This document shows positions 1 through 5,861 of a stretch of 5,960 nucleotides of DNA, one piece after another (positions within the stretch are counted from its first letter, which is position 1; each line of letters begins with the position of its first letter). A program made the translations under genes and the position numbers. Origin of the DNA: an uncultured Myxococcales bacterium (lineage in GTDB: Bacteria; Myxococcota_A; Bradymonadia; Bradymonadales; Bradymonadaceae); contig CAJXPN010000313.1 in NCBI GenBank assembly GCA_913058025.1, positions 1-5,960 of the forward strand, given 5' to 3'. The notes under the pieces were generated by a model. The model saw only the letters and a program-made list of their open reading frames with translations, did not search any database and was not told the origin of the DNA.

Positions 1-50
1 GATCTACACAGAGTAGATCGTCGGCAGCGTCAGATGTGTATAAGAGACAG
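1..50 (+). other. Illumina Nextera i5-side adapter (artefact)
   Basis: This is not genomic DNA. Bases 1-9 are the end of the P5 primer (GATCTACAC), 10-17 are an eight-base index (AGAGTAGA, which I recognise as Nextera index 504), 18-31 are the Nextera read-1 handle (TCGTCGGCAGCGTC), and 32-50 are the Tn5 mosaic end (AGATGTGTATAAGAGACAG). Native sequence begins at 51. The left-hand gene therefore runs into the adapter, and its apparent C-terminus is artificial. Confidence 0.98.
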
Positions 51-2898
51 CCAGCGAGACGCGCTCGCCGTAGGCGTACGCCAGCTGGCTCGAGATGCTC
101 AGGGTGTTGCCTTGCAACGACATGTCGGACGCGCTGACCAGTGAGCCGCGGCTGCCCAGGGCCTTCCTGTCGCCGTACACGAACACCTTGCCGACGAGGT
201 CGTCGAGGGTCACAGGCTCGTCGAAGTCGACCTCGATCCTCGGGAAGGCGTCGGCGTCCACCGCCTCGGGCTCGGGCCGGACCGCGAGGACGTCGAGGCG
301 AGCGATCACGTCGATCGTGACGGTCACGGGGCCGACCGAGCCGCCGGTCTGCTCGGTGGCCTGGTAGGTGAACGTGTCGGGGCCGAACGAGTCCTCGACG
401 GGGACGTACACGAACCCGCCGTCGGCATCGAGGGCGAGCGTGCCGGAGGTGGGCGGATCGACGACCGTGGCGCCGAAGATCCCGACGCCGAAGTCGTTGA
501 CGATCACGCCGTCGTCGGCGGAGACGACCAGCGTCATATCCTCCTGGACCTCGTAGCTGTCAGGTGCGCCGCGCGCGGGCGTGCGCTCGAACGCGCCCAT
601 GTCGCAGACGCCGCCAAGGTTGCGCAGCTCGCCGCGCTGGTCGGTGTCCGGGCACGGCCCCGTGGCGGCGTCCTCGGCGGGGCTGCCGACGAGGAACGCT
701 CGCGTCGCCGTGGGACCGCCGTTGCGCGCGATCGGCAGGAGCAGCGGGTCCGCGGTGGTGAACCCGTTCAGGTCGGCGGCGCACGAGCCGTCGCTGTCCA
801 GGCTCTGACCGAAGCTGGACATGTTCGGCAGCTCCGTCGAGAGGAACTCGTCGCAGTCGTCGCCGACGTTGGAGACCACCAGTGAGTCACGCAACGTCAC
901 CTCGACCACGAGCCCCGTGTCGGAGGGTTTCGTGCCGCTCGCGCCGCTCGCGAAGACGCCGCCGCCGGTCCCGTTCGATCCCAGCACCTCGTTGTCGGCG
1001 ATCGTGGAGTTGGTGATCGTCGTCGTGGCCTTGCCGAGCTTGCTCGAGCCCGTGTAGACGCCGCCGCCGCGGGTGGGCAGCGAGACCATCGAGGTGCCGC
1101 CTCCAGCCGCGATGCACAGGTCGAACTGGAGCTGGTTCGACTCGGCGAGCAACACCTCCGCGGCGAGGTTGAGCCCGTCGAAGAACCCTGTCGCCACGCG
1201 GCACAGCGCCTGGGTGTTCTCCGAGGGGTCCTCGCAGGCGTCGCCGATGTCGAACCCCTCGGGCACGCACGACGCGGGATCGAACGGCAGGTCGAGCACG
1301 ACCAGGCCCTCGAGCTTGTTGTTGCTGACCGTCACGTTCTCGAGCGTGACGTTCGTGGTGTCCCAGAGCAGCGCGTTGACCTGACCGATCTTTCGGAACG
1401 AGGCCTTGCTGTCGTTGTAGATCCCGCCTCCCCTGACGCGGCCCGTCGCCGAGTTGTTCGAGATCACGCTGCGTCGGAACGTCGCGCTCGCCCCGAGCTC
1501 GTTGCGCAGGCCGATGCCCGCCGCCACCTTGCCCGTCGCGCGGTTGTCGGACACGCTGCTGTCTTCCACCGTCAGCGAGCCCATGTGCGAGTTGGCGATT
1601 CCCGCGCCGCCACCCGCGATGTTGCGCTCGACCGTGGAGTCGAAGAGGCGCATCACGCCGCCAGCGTTCATGACGCCGCCGCCACGCGTGCGGAAGCGGG
1701 CTGACACGGTGTTGTCGTCGAAGTTGCTGCCGCGGGCTTCGAGCGCGCCAGCGAGCAGGAACACGCCGCCGCCGCCCGCCATCGCGGTCTGGGACTGGGC
1801 GTCGTTGTACGAGATGTCGGTGTCGACGATCATGACGAGGCTGACGGCCGCGGAGAGGCCGCCGCCGAGCCCGCCGATGCGAGCCTCGGTGCGGTTGAAG
1901 CGGATCCGTGAGCCCTCGATGGCCACGATCCCGGCGTCCGAGTGGATGCCGCCTCCGTAGGCGCTCAGGAGCGCCGCCCCGCCCGCGACGTTGTTCTCGA
2001 TCACGCTGTCGGTCACGACGAGGATCGTGCCGTTCAGGCTCAGGAGCGCTCCGGTCGAGCGATCCGACGGCGCGCCGGAGTCGAGCTGCGCGCCCAGGCT
2101 CCCCGTCGAGCTGTCTCCGATGAGCAACGAGAAGGCCGCCGCCACCTGGTCACCGACCGCCTCCGCGGCGTCGACGATCGCGTCGACGCTCTCCGTGGTC
2201 AGCTTGAGCGCGAGGTCGGGAGGCGCGAGGTCCCTCAGCGCCTGGTAGGCGCTCTGCAACTTCGCCGTGACGTCCTGTGGGTTGAGCACGAACGCCGCGC
2301 CCACCGAGAGCCCGCTGCTCGCGATGCCCCCGCCGTTGAGCCTCGCCGAGTTGTTCCTCACCGTGCTCTCGATGACCAACAGCGCGCCGCTCCCTCGGTT
2401 GAGGATGCCGCCGCCCTCGCCTCGGAAGTCGGTCGCGTGGTTGTTCTCGATGACGCAGCGCTCGATCGTCAGGCGGCTGCTGTCGTTGAGCACCCCGCCA
2501 CCGCTCGGCGCGACGCCGTCGCGCACGGTCAGATCGCGCAGCGTCACCGTCACGCCGGGCTCGACGGTGACCACGCTCGAGCCGATGGGGCTGCCCGAAA
2601 TCGAACCAGACAGAGCCGTCCTGCTCGCGCCCCGTCCACGAAGCTCCACGTCACGGTCGATGACGATGGTTTCTTCGTAGACCGGGCTCGACAGGTCGAT
2701 CGTGTCGCACGCGCTGTCGTCCAACGCGTCCTGTACCGTGTCGTGGTCTCCAGGGACGTTGCAGAAGCTCGCCCAGGCTGCGCTCGGGAGGCTGAGTACC
2801 GCGGCGAGCGACAGCACCGCCGCGACCGTTCGGCCCATGGAGGAGCGTCGGCTGTACGAAGAGGGCGTCGCTGGAGTGCGCGCGATGGTCGTGATCAT
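51..2898 (-). CDS. Secreted right-handed beta-helix protein, choice-of-anchor Q type, with Ig-like domains (3' end missing)
   Basis: Large exported surface protein of unknown ligand. Residues 21-43 form a signal peptide (hydrophobic core, cleavage likely after Ala-Trp-Ala43). Mature Cys46 and Cys64 bracket a cap typical of parallel beta-helix proteins (C-x-VPG ... T-x-x-DAL ... C-x-TIDL). About twelve helix turns follow between residues 133 and 650, each with a GGG-[IVL] turn and a T[IV]-x-x-[ST]-x-[IV]-x-x-N-x-A strand pattern, like polymorphic outer membrane protein repeats. Residues 672-771 match choice-of-anchor Q (GGPT, GSPAEDAA, CPDTDQRGELRN, CDMGAFE). Residues 779-864 resemble a Big_17-type Ig domain, and 867-949 the start of an SbsA/Big_5-like Ig domain. 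Native coding stops at base 51; the next 14 codons and the stop come from adapter. The true end probably carried more domains and an anchor. Met1 at 2898 is the furthest start; Met21 (2838) directly before the signal peptide is an alternative. Neither has a clear Shine-Dalgarno. Two non-helix insertions occur at residues 197-285 and 530-607. Confidence 0.88.
1078..1311 (-). other. Four-cysteine insertion inside the beta-helix domain
   Basis: Residues 530-607 interrupt the repeat between a VSNN turn and the next GGGVY turn (611-615). The segment contains Cys544, Cys555, Cys566 and Cys595, an acidic loop (DIGDACEDPSEN) and a likely helix around 570-592. It has none of the helix-turn pattern of its flanks. 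An even cysteine number in an exported protein fits two disulfides, which is inference. Confidence 0.55.
2044..2310 (-). other. Helical insertion inside the beta-helix domain
   Basis: Residues 197-285 of the beta-helix protein break the repeat. They sit between a normal GGGIASSG turn (189-196) and a normal strand ending TDSVIENN (296-303). The segment lacks the Asn/Gly turn pattern. About residues 208-260 are rich in Ala, Leu, Val, Asp and Lys with amphipathic spacing, so they look alpha-helical. A Ser/Gly-rich tail leads back to the next turn. The reading frame is intact throughout. The function is unknown. Confidence 0.6.
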
Positions 2899-2913
2899 TG
2901 TTTCGATCCGGAG

Positions 2914-2930
2914 GGCACAGGGGCTGTGCC
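2914..2930 (-). promoter_or_regulatory. Perfect 7-bp hairpin in the beta-helix gene leader
   Basis: GGCACAG and CTGTGCC are separated by three bases. The hairpin ends 15 bases upstream of the ATG at 2898. In the transcript it would form a short GC-rich stem just 5' of the ribosome landing site, in a leader with no obvious Shine-Dalgarno. It may influence translation or transcript stability. It could also be chance in GC-rich DNA. Confidence 0.4.
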
Positions 2931-2951
2931 TGTAGTGTGTATCATTCGAAG

Positions 2952-2964
2952 TTACGAATCGTAA
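2952..2964. promoter_or_regulatory. Palindrome TTACGA-A-TCGTAA, possible operator
   Basis: This perfect 6-1-6 inverted repeat lies about 54-66 bases upstream of the beta-helix gene start, in the AT-richer promoter-like stretch. Size and symmetry fit a dimeric regulator site. An overlapping smaller repeat (ATTCG at 2944-2948, CGAAT at 2955-2959) shares one arm. The regulator is unknown. Confidence 0.35.
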
Positions 2965-3008
2965 GGTCTCGTGCTTGCTCGAGAAAGAGGCCGTGACGCG
3001 ACCACCGT

Positions 3009-3025
3009 CGAGACGGTTCGTCTCG
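3009..3025. promoter_or_regulatory. 7-bp inverted repeat CGAGACG-GTT-CGTCTCG
   Basis: A perfect seven-base stem with a three-base loop, about 110-127 bases upstream of the beta-helix gene. It is not followed by a T-run on either strand, so it is not a classical terminator. It could be an operator or a leader hairpin, depending on where transcription starts. Confidence 0.35.
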
Positions 3026-3048
3026 CGGTACTCTCGATCCTCCCCACT

Positions 3049-3054
3049 ATCATA
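3049..3054 (-). promoter_or_regulatory. Candidate -10 element for the beta-helix gene
   Basis: On the minus strand this reads TATGAT, a five-of-six match to the sigma-70 -10 consensus, about 150 bases before the start codon in AT-richer sequence. There is no recognisable -35 at 16-18 bases spacing, so the call is weak. If it is correct, the leader would carry the hairpins at 3009-3025 and 2914-2930. Confidence 0.2.
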
Positions 3055-3120
3055 CTTCTGCCCCGAGTCGATCGCCCGCGACGTCCTTTGACACGTATCT
3101 CATAACTGGTCATCAGACGA

Positions 3121-3140
3121 TGTGGTCGAAATCGACCACA
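3121..3140. promoter_or_regulatory. 20-bp near-perfect palindrome TGTGGTCGA-AA-TCGACCACA
   Basis: Nine-base arms flank a two-base centre. It lies 52-71 bases past the stop of the peptidase gene and more than 220 bases before the beta-helix gene. As RNA it would form an eight-base stem with a four-base loop, without a following U-run. The compact symmetric form is typical of a dimeric transcription factor operator; a U-less terminator or mRNA-stabilising hairpin is also possible. Confidence 0.45.
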
Positions 3141-3155
3141 ATCGTGCGCGGAGCT

Positions 3156-3173
3156 CGCGCCCGAACGGGCGCG
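3156..3173 (-). terminator. GC-rich hairpin after the peptidase gene
   Basis: CGCGCCCG (3156-3163) and CGGGCGCG (3166-3173) form an eight-base perfect inverted repeat starting about 18 bases past the stop codon. It lacks a U-tract, so it may work as a 3'-end stabiliser or a weak high-GC terminator. Its upstream arm shares bases 3169-3173 with the larger hairpin at 3169-3214, so the two stems cannot fully form together. Confidence 0.4.
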
Positions 3174-3214
3174 CGACGTCGCACGGAGCGCTCAGGTCAT
3201 GCGACGTCGCGCGC
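3169..3214 (-). terminator. 14-bp hairpin enclosing the peptidase stop codon
   Basis: The arms are GCGCGCGACGTCGC (3169-3182) and its exact reverse complement at 3201-3214, with an 18-base loop that contains the stop codon (3192-3194). One arm encodes part of the C-terminal Ala-Arg-Arg-Arg cluster and the other is untranslated. Each arm also contains the self-palindrome GCGACGTCGC. A stem this strong could stop 3' exonucleases or affect termination. No U-run follows. Confidence 0.45.
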
Positions 3215-5450
3215 GGCGCACCATCCCGAGGAGCACCAGCGCGAACGCGCCGAGAGGTCCGAGAGGTCCGGGCGCCGGCGCCGAGTTGCCCACGCTCACG
3301 CACCCCTCGTCTGCGCTCTGACCAGATCCTCGCGGCGCGGACGCACCCGCGTCCGATCCCCCGGAGCCCGTCCCCGAGCCCGCGTCGACGACAGGATCCA
3401 CGCCCGCGTCCAGGTCACCCACGGGCGGGTCACCTTCCTCGAGGAAGTCGCCCTGGTCTCCGTCATTCACCTGAACGGGCGCCGGCGGCGGCTGGAGGCC
3501 GTCGACGTGCTTCCAGACGCCCACGATGTCCACGATGACGTGGGCGCGGCTCGACGCGAACACGCACAGCTCGCCGTTCATCCCCACGCTCGAGAGCGCG
3601 TGCGACGCCACGGCCTCATCAGGCGGGAAGTTCACGCTCGAGGTCGCGGGCACCGATCCGCCGCAGGGGTACGCGGCGAGGAAGCCCGGGTTGCTCGCGC
3701 CCACGGCGGTCACGTTCGCGGCGACCGCCCAGACGCCGTCAGGCATGCCGGCGAGGTCCTGGATCGGCAGCTCGATCGTCTGCCGCGCGGCCAGCCTGTT
3801 CTTGTAGAGGCCGGACTCGCTCCTCGTGTCCAGCAGGCGCCTTGGAATCAGCGGCTGGTAGGACAGCGGCCCGTCGGGGGTGACGTAGCCGGTGACGTCG
3901 ACGACGAGGTGGACCTCCTCGGTGCTCCACACGCACAGCTCGCGGCCAGACGACAGGCCGGAGAGCACGGTGTTCGCGGTCACGGTCTGCCCAGGGTAGT
4001 TGACGTTGCTCGTGATGGGGCGATCGGTGCCGCACGGGAACGCGGTGAGGAAGCCAGGGTTGTCCGTGGTGTTGATGACGGCGAGCATGGCCGCCACGCC
4101 GGTGGCCTCGGCCGGCGCGCGCAGGTCGAGCGGGGTGACGGTCTCGGCTGGGATGGGCGTCTCGTTCGAGCGCGTGTCGACCACGCGCTGCGGGTGTGAG
4201 GCGGTGAGCCCCGAGCCCGTCGGGGCGAAGTAGGCGGTCATGTCGACGACGGCGTTCACGTCGCGCAGCGAGTCCAGGGCGATCCGGTTGTCGGAGTTCA
4301 TTCCGGTCGGGATCGCGTTCGATCGGACCTTCTCAGGCTGGTAGTTCAGGCTCGAGGTCCCCGGCGCGCTCACGCCCGCGGGGTAGAGGGTCATGAAGCC
4401 AGGTTCGGCGGGTTGGATCGCGGCGACGTTGAGCCACACGGAGCTCGCGGCGTCGGGGACGCCCGAGACCTCGAGCGTGTTCACGCCGGCCTGGAGCGGC
4501 CCCGCCATGGAGCCGTCTGCGCGGCGTATCGCCGGGGAGGCGCCGCGCGTGTCCGCCAGGCGCACCGGGTCGACGAAGTTGATCCGCCCCGGCGCGACCT
4601 GCGCCGCCACGCTCGGGAGGCTCGCCGAGCCGTTCCGCTCGGCCATGGCCGGCTCGGGAGGCGGCGGCTGGGTGCACTGGGGCGGGTTGCCCGGGGTGCA
4701 CGTGGCGCCGTAGTAGGCGCAGTCGCCAGACGAGCAGTCGGCCTGGATGATCCGCGTCCCCTCACACCGCGCCGCGCAGTTGCCGTTGTGGGCGCCCGAG
4801 GTAAAGAAGGGCGTCTGCATCGCCGCGCCCGCGTGCGACAGCTCGATGTGCAGGTGGTCGATGTGGGGCGACGACGCCGAGCTCAGGAGCCCGTAGCCAC
4901 GCTCGCCGTTCCAGAACGCCTTGTCCCAGATGACGCGCTGGATGCCGATGAACTCTGCGTTCTCGACGAGCCAGTTCGCGATCGGGTCGCCCAACCCGTT
5001 GTTCGCGTCCCTCGAATCCAGCGGGACCATGAGGTCGATGGCGCGCCCGACCGCGTGCACCGAGAGCATCGGGACGCTGGTGCGCGCGCTGTTCTGGCGG
5101 CAGCAATACAGGCCACCCGAGCGCGTGCCCTGGAAGCGCTGGAGCAGGTACTGGTTGAGCGCGCGCGTGCCCGCGTGGGCCTGGGCGCATTCGGGGTGGC
5201 TGCACGAGCAGTTGAAGGCGTTGGAGCTGCTGCACGAACCACGCGGCGAGACCGCCGGAGGGTTGACCACCGGGACGTACTGCGTGGCCGCCTTGGACGC
5301 CGTCGCCGCGGGCATGACCCACGCGCCCGGGACGCGCAGCCCCGAGGTCGCGGTCCGCGCGTCCGGGGCAGGCTCGTCGAGCGCCTGAGAGCAACTCGAG
5401 AGCCCGAAGACGAGGAGGGTGAGTGTCGAGGACAGCGCGCGTAGACGCAT
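3192..5450 (-). CDS. Secreted LAS/M15-like zinc peptidase with six-Cys module, three extracellular repeats and C-terminal sorting signal
   Basis: A 752-residue exported protein. Residues 1-20 are a lipoprotein-type signal peptide (Arg2, Arg4, hydrophobic core, lipobox L-S-S-C20; Ser at +2). Residues 73-205 hold a LAS-fold zinc peptidase signature: H132-x-x-G-x-A-x-D139, then the WLVENAEFIGIQRVIWD segment and H196-x-x-H199-x-H201. This resembles M15/M74 and ARB_07466-C type domains that cleave peptidoglycan cross-links; H132, D139 and H201 are the expected metal ligands (family inference). Residues 225-259 contain six cysteines. Three repeats follow, 295-408, 420-523 and 536-646, each opening with P-x-R-[LV]-x-D-T-R and closing with [VI]VD-x-x-x. 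Residues 650-715 are an acidic Pro/Gly/Asp linker, and 716-752 are Gly-Cys717, a hydrophobic segment and RRARRR. The start at 5450 is chosen because AAGGAG lies six bases upstream and the signal peptide begins there; the frame stays open to 5582, but that extension has Cys- and Arg-rich sequence unlike an export signal. True substrate is unproven. Confidence 0.85.
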   Translation of the reverse strand: MRLRALSSTLTLLVFGLSSCSQALDEPAPDARTATSGLRVPGAWVMPAATASKAATQYVPVVNPPAVSPRGSCSSSNAFNCSCSHPECAQAHAGTRALNQYLLQRFQGTRSGGLYCCRQNSARTSVPMLSVHAVGRAIDLMVPLDSRDANNGLGDPIANWLVENAEFIGIQRVIWDKAFWNGERGYGLLSSASSPHIDHLHIELSHAGAAMQTPFFTSGAHNGNCAARCEGTRIIQADCSSGDCAYYGATCTPGNPPQCTQPPPPEPAMAERNGSASLPSVAAQVAPGRINFVDPVRLADTRGASPAIRRADGSMAGPLQAGVNTLEVSGVPDAASSVWLNVAAIQPAEPGFMTLYPAGVSAPGTSSLNYQPEKVRSNAIPTGMNSDNRIALDSLRDVNAVVDMTAYFAPTGSGLTASHPQRVVDTRSNETPIPAETVTPLDLRAPAEATGVAAMLAVINTTDNPGFLTAFPCGTDRPITSNVNYPGQTVTANTVLSGLSSGRELCVWSTEEVHLVVDVTGYVTPDGPLSYQPLIPRRLLDTRSESGLYKNRLAARQTIELPIQDLAGMPDGVWAVAANVTAVGASNPGFLAAYPCGGSVPATSSVNFPPDEAVASHALSSVGMNGELCVFASSRAHVIVDIVGVWKHVDGLQPPPAPVQVNDGDQGDFLEEGDPPVGDLDAGVDPVVDAGSGTGSGGSDAGASAPRGSGQSADEGCVSVGNSAPAPGPLGPLGAFALVLLGMVRRARRRMT
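3195..3305 (-). other. MYXO-CTERM-like C-terminal sorting signal
   Basis: Residues 716-752 of the peptidase show the tripartite form of a sorting signal: Gly716-Cys717, a Pro/Gly-rich spacer, a hydrophobic membrane stretch (about 730-744, GPLGAFALVLLGMV) and a basic tail RRARRR. This matches the type processed by myxosortases in Myxococcota, where the Cys is the key residue. It could also act as a plain membrane anchor. Confidence 0.65.
3513..4568 (-). repeat. Three tandem copies of an extracellular domain (protein level)
   Basis: The copies lie at 4568-4227, 4193-3882 and 3845-3513 (residues 295-408, 420-523, 536-646), offset by 125 and 116 residues. Shared landmarks are the P-x-R-[LV]-x-D-T-R opening, an N-[VI]-x-A/[AV]-[IV]-N segment, P-G-F-[ML]-T/A, SS/SN-[LV]-N-[YF], a late hydrophobic strand and the [VI]VD ending. 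Copies 2 and 3 have a conserved Cys pair (473/506 and 596/629) in PCG and ELCV; copy 1 has Ala and Ile at these places. I recognise the pattern from many secreted actinobacterial proteins, where it has no settled function. DNA identity between copies is low, so the duplications are old. Confidence 0.75.
4674..4778 (-). other. Six-cysteine module following the peptidase domain
   Basis: Residues 225-259 of the peptidase contain Cys225, 229, 239, 244, 251 and 259 in the pattern C-x3-C-x9-C-x4-C-x6-C-x7-C, with the core ADCSSGDCAYYGATC. It is compact and probably disulfide-bonded. Similar small modules occur after hydrolase domains in Myxococcota as far as I recall, possibly for binding; the role is not known. 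Confidence 0.5.
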
Positions 5451-5456
5451 TTCGGG

Positions 5457-5462
5457 CTCCTT
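5457..5462 (-). promoter_or_regulatory. Ribosome binding site of the peptidase gene
   Basis: On the minus strand this reads AAGGAG with six bases before the ATG at 5450. It decides the start against the longer open frame reaching 5582. A second purine run, AGGAGG, lies at 5465-5470 but is too far from the ATG (14 bases). Confidence 0.85.
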
Positions 5463-5480
5463 GGCCTCCTCGGAGGGGCC
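5463..5480 (-). promoter_or_regulatory. Imperfect hairpin abutting the peptidase ribosome binding site
   Basis: The minus strand reads GGCCCCTCCGAGGAGGCC. The outer GGCC arms pair and the interior pairs with one mismatch. The stem ends exactly next to the AAGGAG site and includes the second AGGAGG. It could modulate ribosome access. It is short, so chance is possible. Confidence 0.3.
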
Positions 5481-5568
5481 TTCAGTGGTGTTCGTGTCCG
5501 TCGACGGGCAAGGTGACGTGGGGCGTCGCCTCGTCTGTCGCGTAGGTCGCGTCGTGACGATGTCACTG

Positions 5569-5598
5569 ATCGTACAGCACACGCGCCGCCTGGGTCAT
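5569..5598 (-). promoter_or_regulatory. Candidate sigma-70 promoter for the peptidase gene
   Basis: On the minus strand ATGACC (5598-5593) and TACGAT (5574-5569) stand 18 bases apart. Each matches four of six consensus bases. The leader would be roughly 110 bases and would include the hairpin next to the ribosome site. This is weak evidence in GC-rich DNA. Confidence 0.22.
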
Positions 5599-5847
5599 TG
5601 GCGTTCACGCCGCTCGCGGCCAGGACCCGTCGTGGCGAGGAGCCGCCAGATCCGACAGGAGCCCGCGGAGGGTCGAGCCTGACCGTGTGGCGTCATGTGA
5701 GGGCCGGTTGGCGCGATGTGCATGTGCCGTCGCGTGGCATACATCCTAACCTGGGTCTGGAGAACCTGAACGGCCCCTGGCGAGCTGCCCTTGCGAGCTC
5801 CAGCGGCGTGAGGGTCTCTGGACACAGCCCGGACGGGCCCGGTCGAG

Positions 5848-5854
5848 AAGGAGG
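5848..5854 (+). promoter_or_regulatory. Strong ribosome binding site of the truncated plus-strand gene
   Basis: AAGGAGG, continuing into TG, is almost fully complementary to the 16S rRNA 3' end and is spaced seven bases from the ATG at 5862. It is the best Shine-Dalgarno in the window and the main reason to believe the short frame after it. Confidence 0.7.
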
Positions 5855-5861
5855 TGCGGTC

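Larger units (their letters stand above)
2899..3191 (-). other. Palindrome-rich intergenic region between the two large genes
   Basis: These 293 bases separate the stop of the peptidase gene from the start of the beta-helix gene, both on the minus strand. No gene is supported here. The half nearer the beta-helix gene (about 2930-3115) is visibly more AT-rich than its surroundings, as expected for a promoter. The region contains at least six inverted repeats, listed separately. It probably holds the 3' end signals of the upstream gene and the promoter of the downstream one, but no U-tract terminator is present. Confidence 0.6.
5451..5861. other. Divergent intergenic region
   Basis: These 411 bases lie between the divergent starts of the peptidase gene and the partial plus-strand gene. 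No gene in either strand is supported: the frames here lack a good ribosome site and look like high-GC shadows. Minor symmetric motifs occur: GTGAC-GAT-GTCAC at 5554-5566, and GCCCG-GA-CGGGC at 5827-5838 shortly before the ribosome site of the plus-strand gene. It should hold two outward-facing promoters. Confidence 0.55.

Noticed and set aside
1942..2964. 340-residue plus-strand open frame opposite the beta-helix gene
   Set aside because: Its product is Arg/Ala/Asp/His-rich without domains, as expected for the antisense of GC-rich coding DNA. The minus-strand frame has clear family motifs and a signal peptide.
3088..3093. Perfect TTGACA on the plus strand as a -35 element
   Set aside because: No -10-like hexamer at 16-18 bases spacing, and no plus-strand gene follows.
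3120..4199. 359-residue plus-strand open frame opposite the peptidase gene
   Set aside because: Low-complexity Arg/His/Val/Gly composition, no ribosome site, and it mirrors a well-supported gene, including its repeats.
4413..5444. 343-residue plus-strand open frame opposite the peptidase domain
   Set aside because: Same composition bias as other shadows. The opposite strand carries the zinc peptidase motifs.
5451..5582. 44-residue N-terminal extension of the peptidase gene
   Set aside because: It reads Cys, Thr, Arg and Pro-rich sequence before the signal peptide, and the ATG at 5450 has a proper AAGGAG six bases upstream.
5747..5752. TAACCT as a -10 for the plus-strand gene
   Set aside because: Only a three-of-six match, with no acceptable -35.
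5595..5825. 76-residue minus-strand open frame in the divergent intergenic region
   Set aside because: No ribosome site, Arg/Pro-rich composition and no recognisable motif. It would fill the space needed for divergent promoters.
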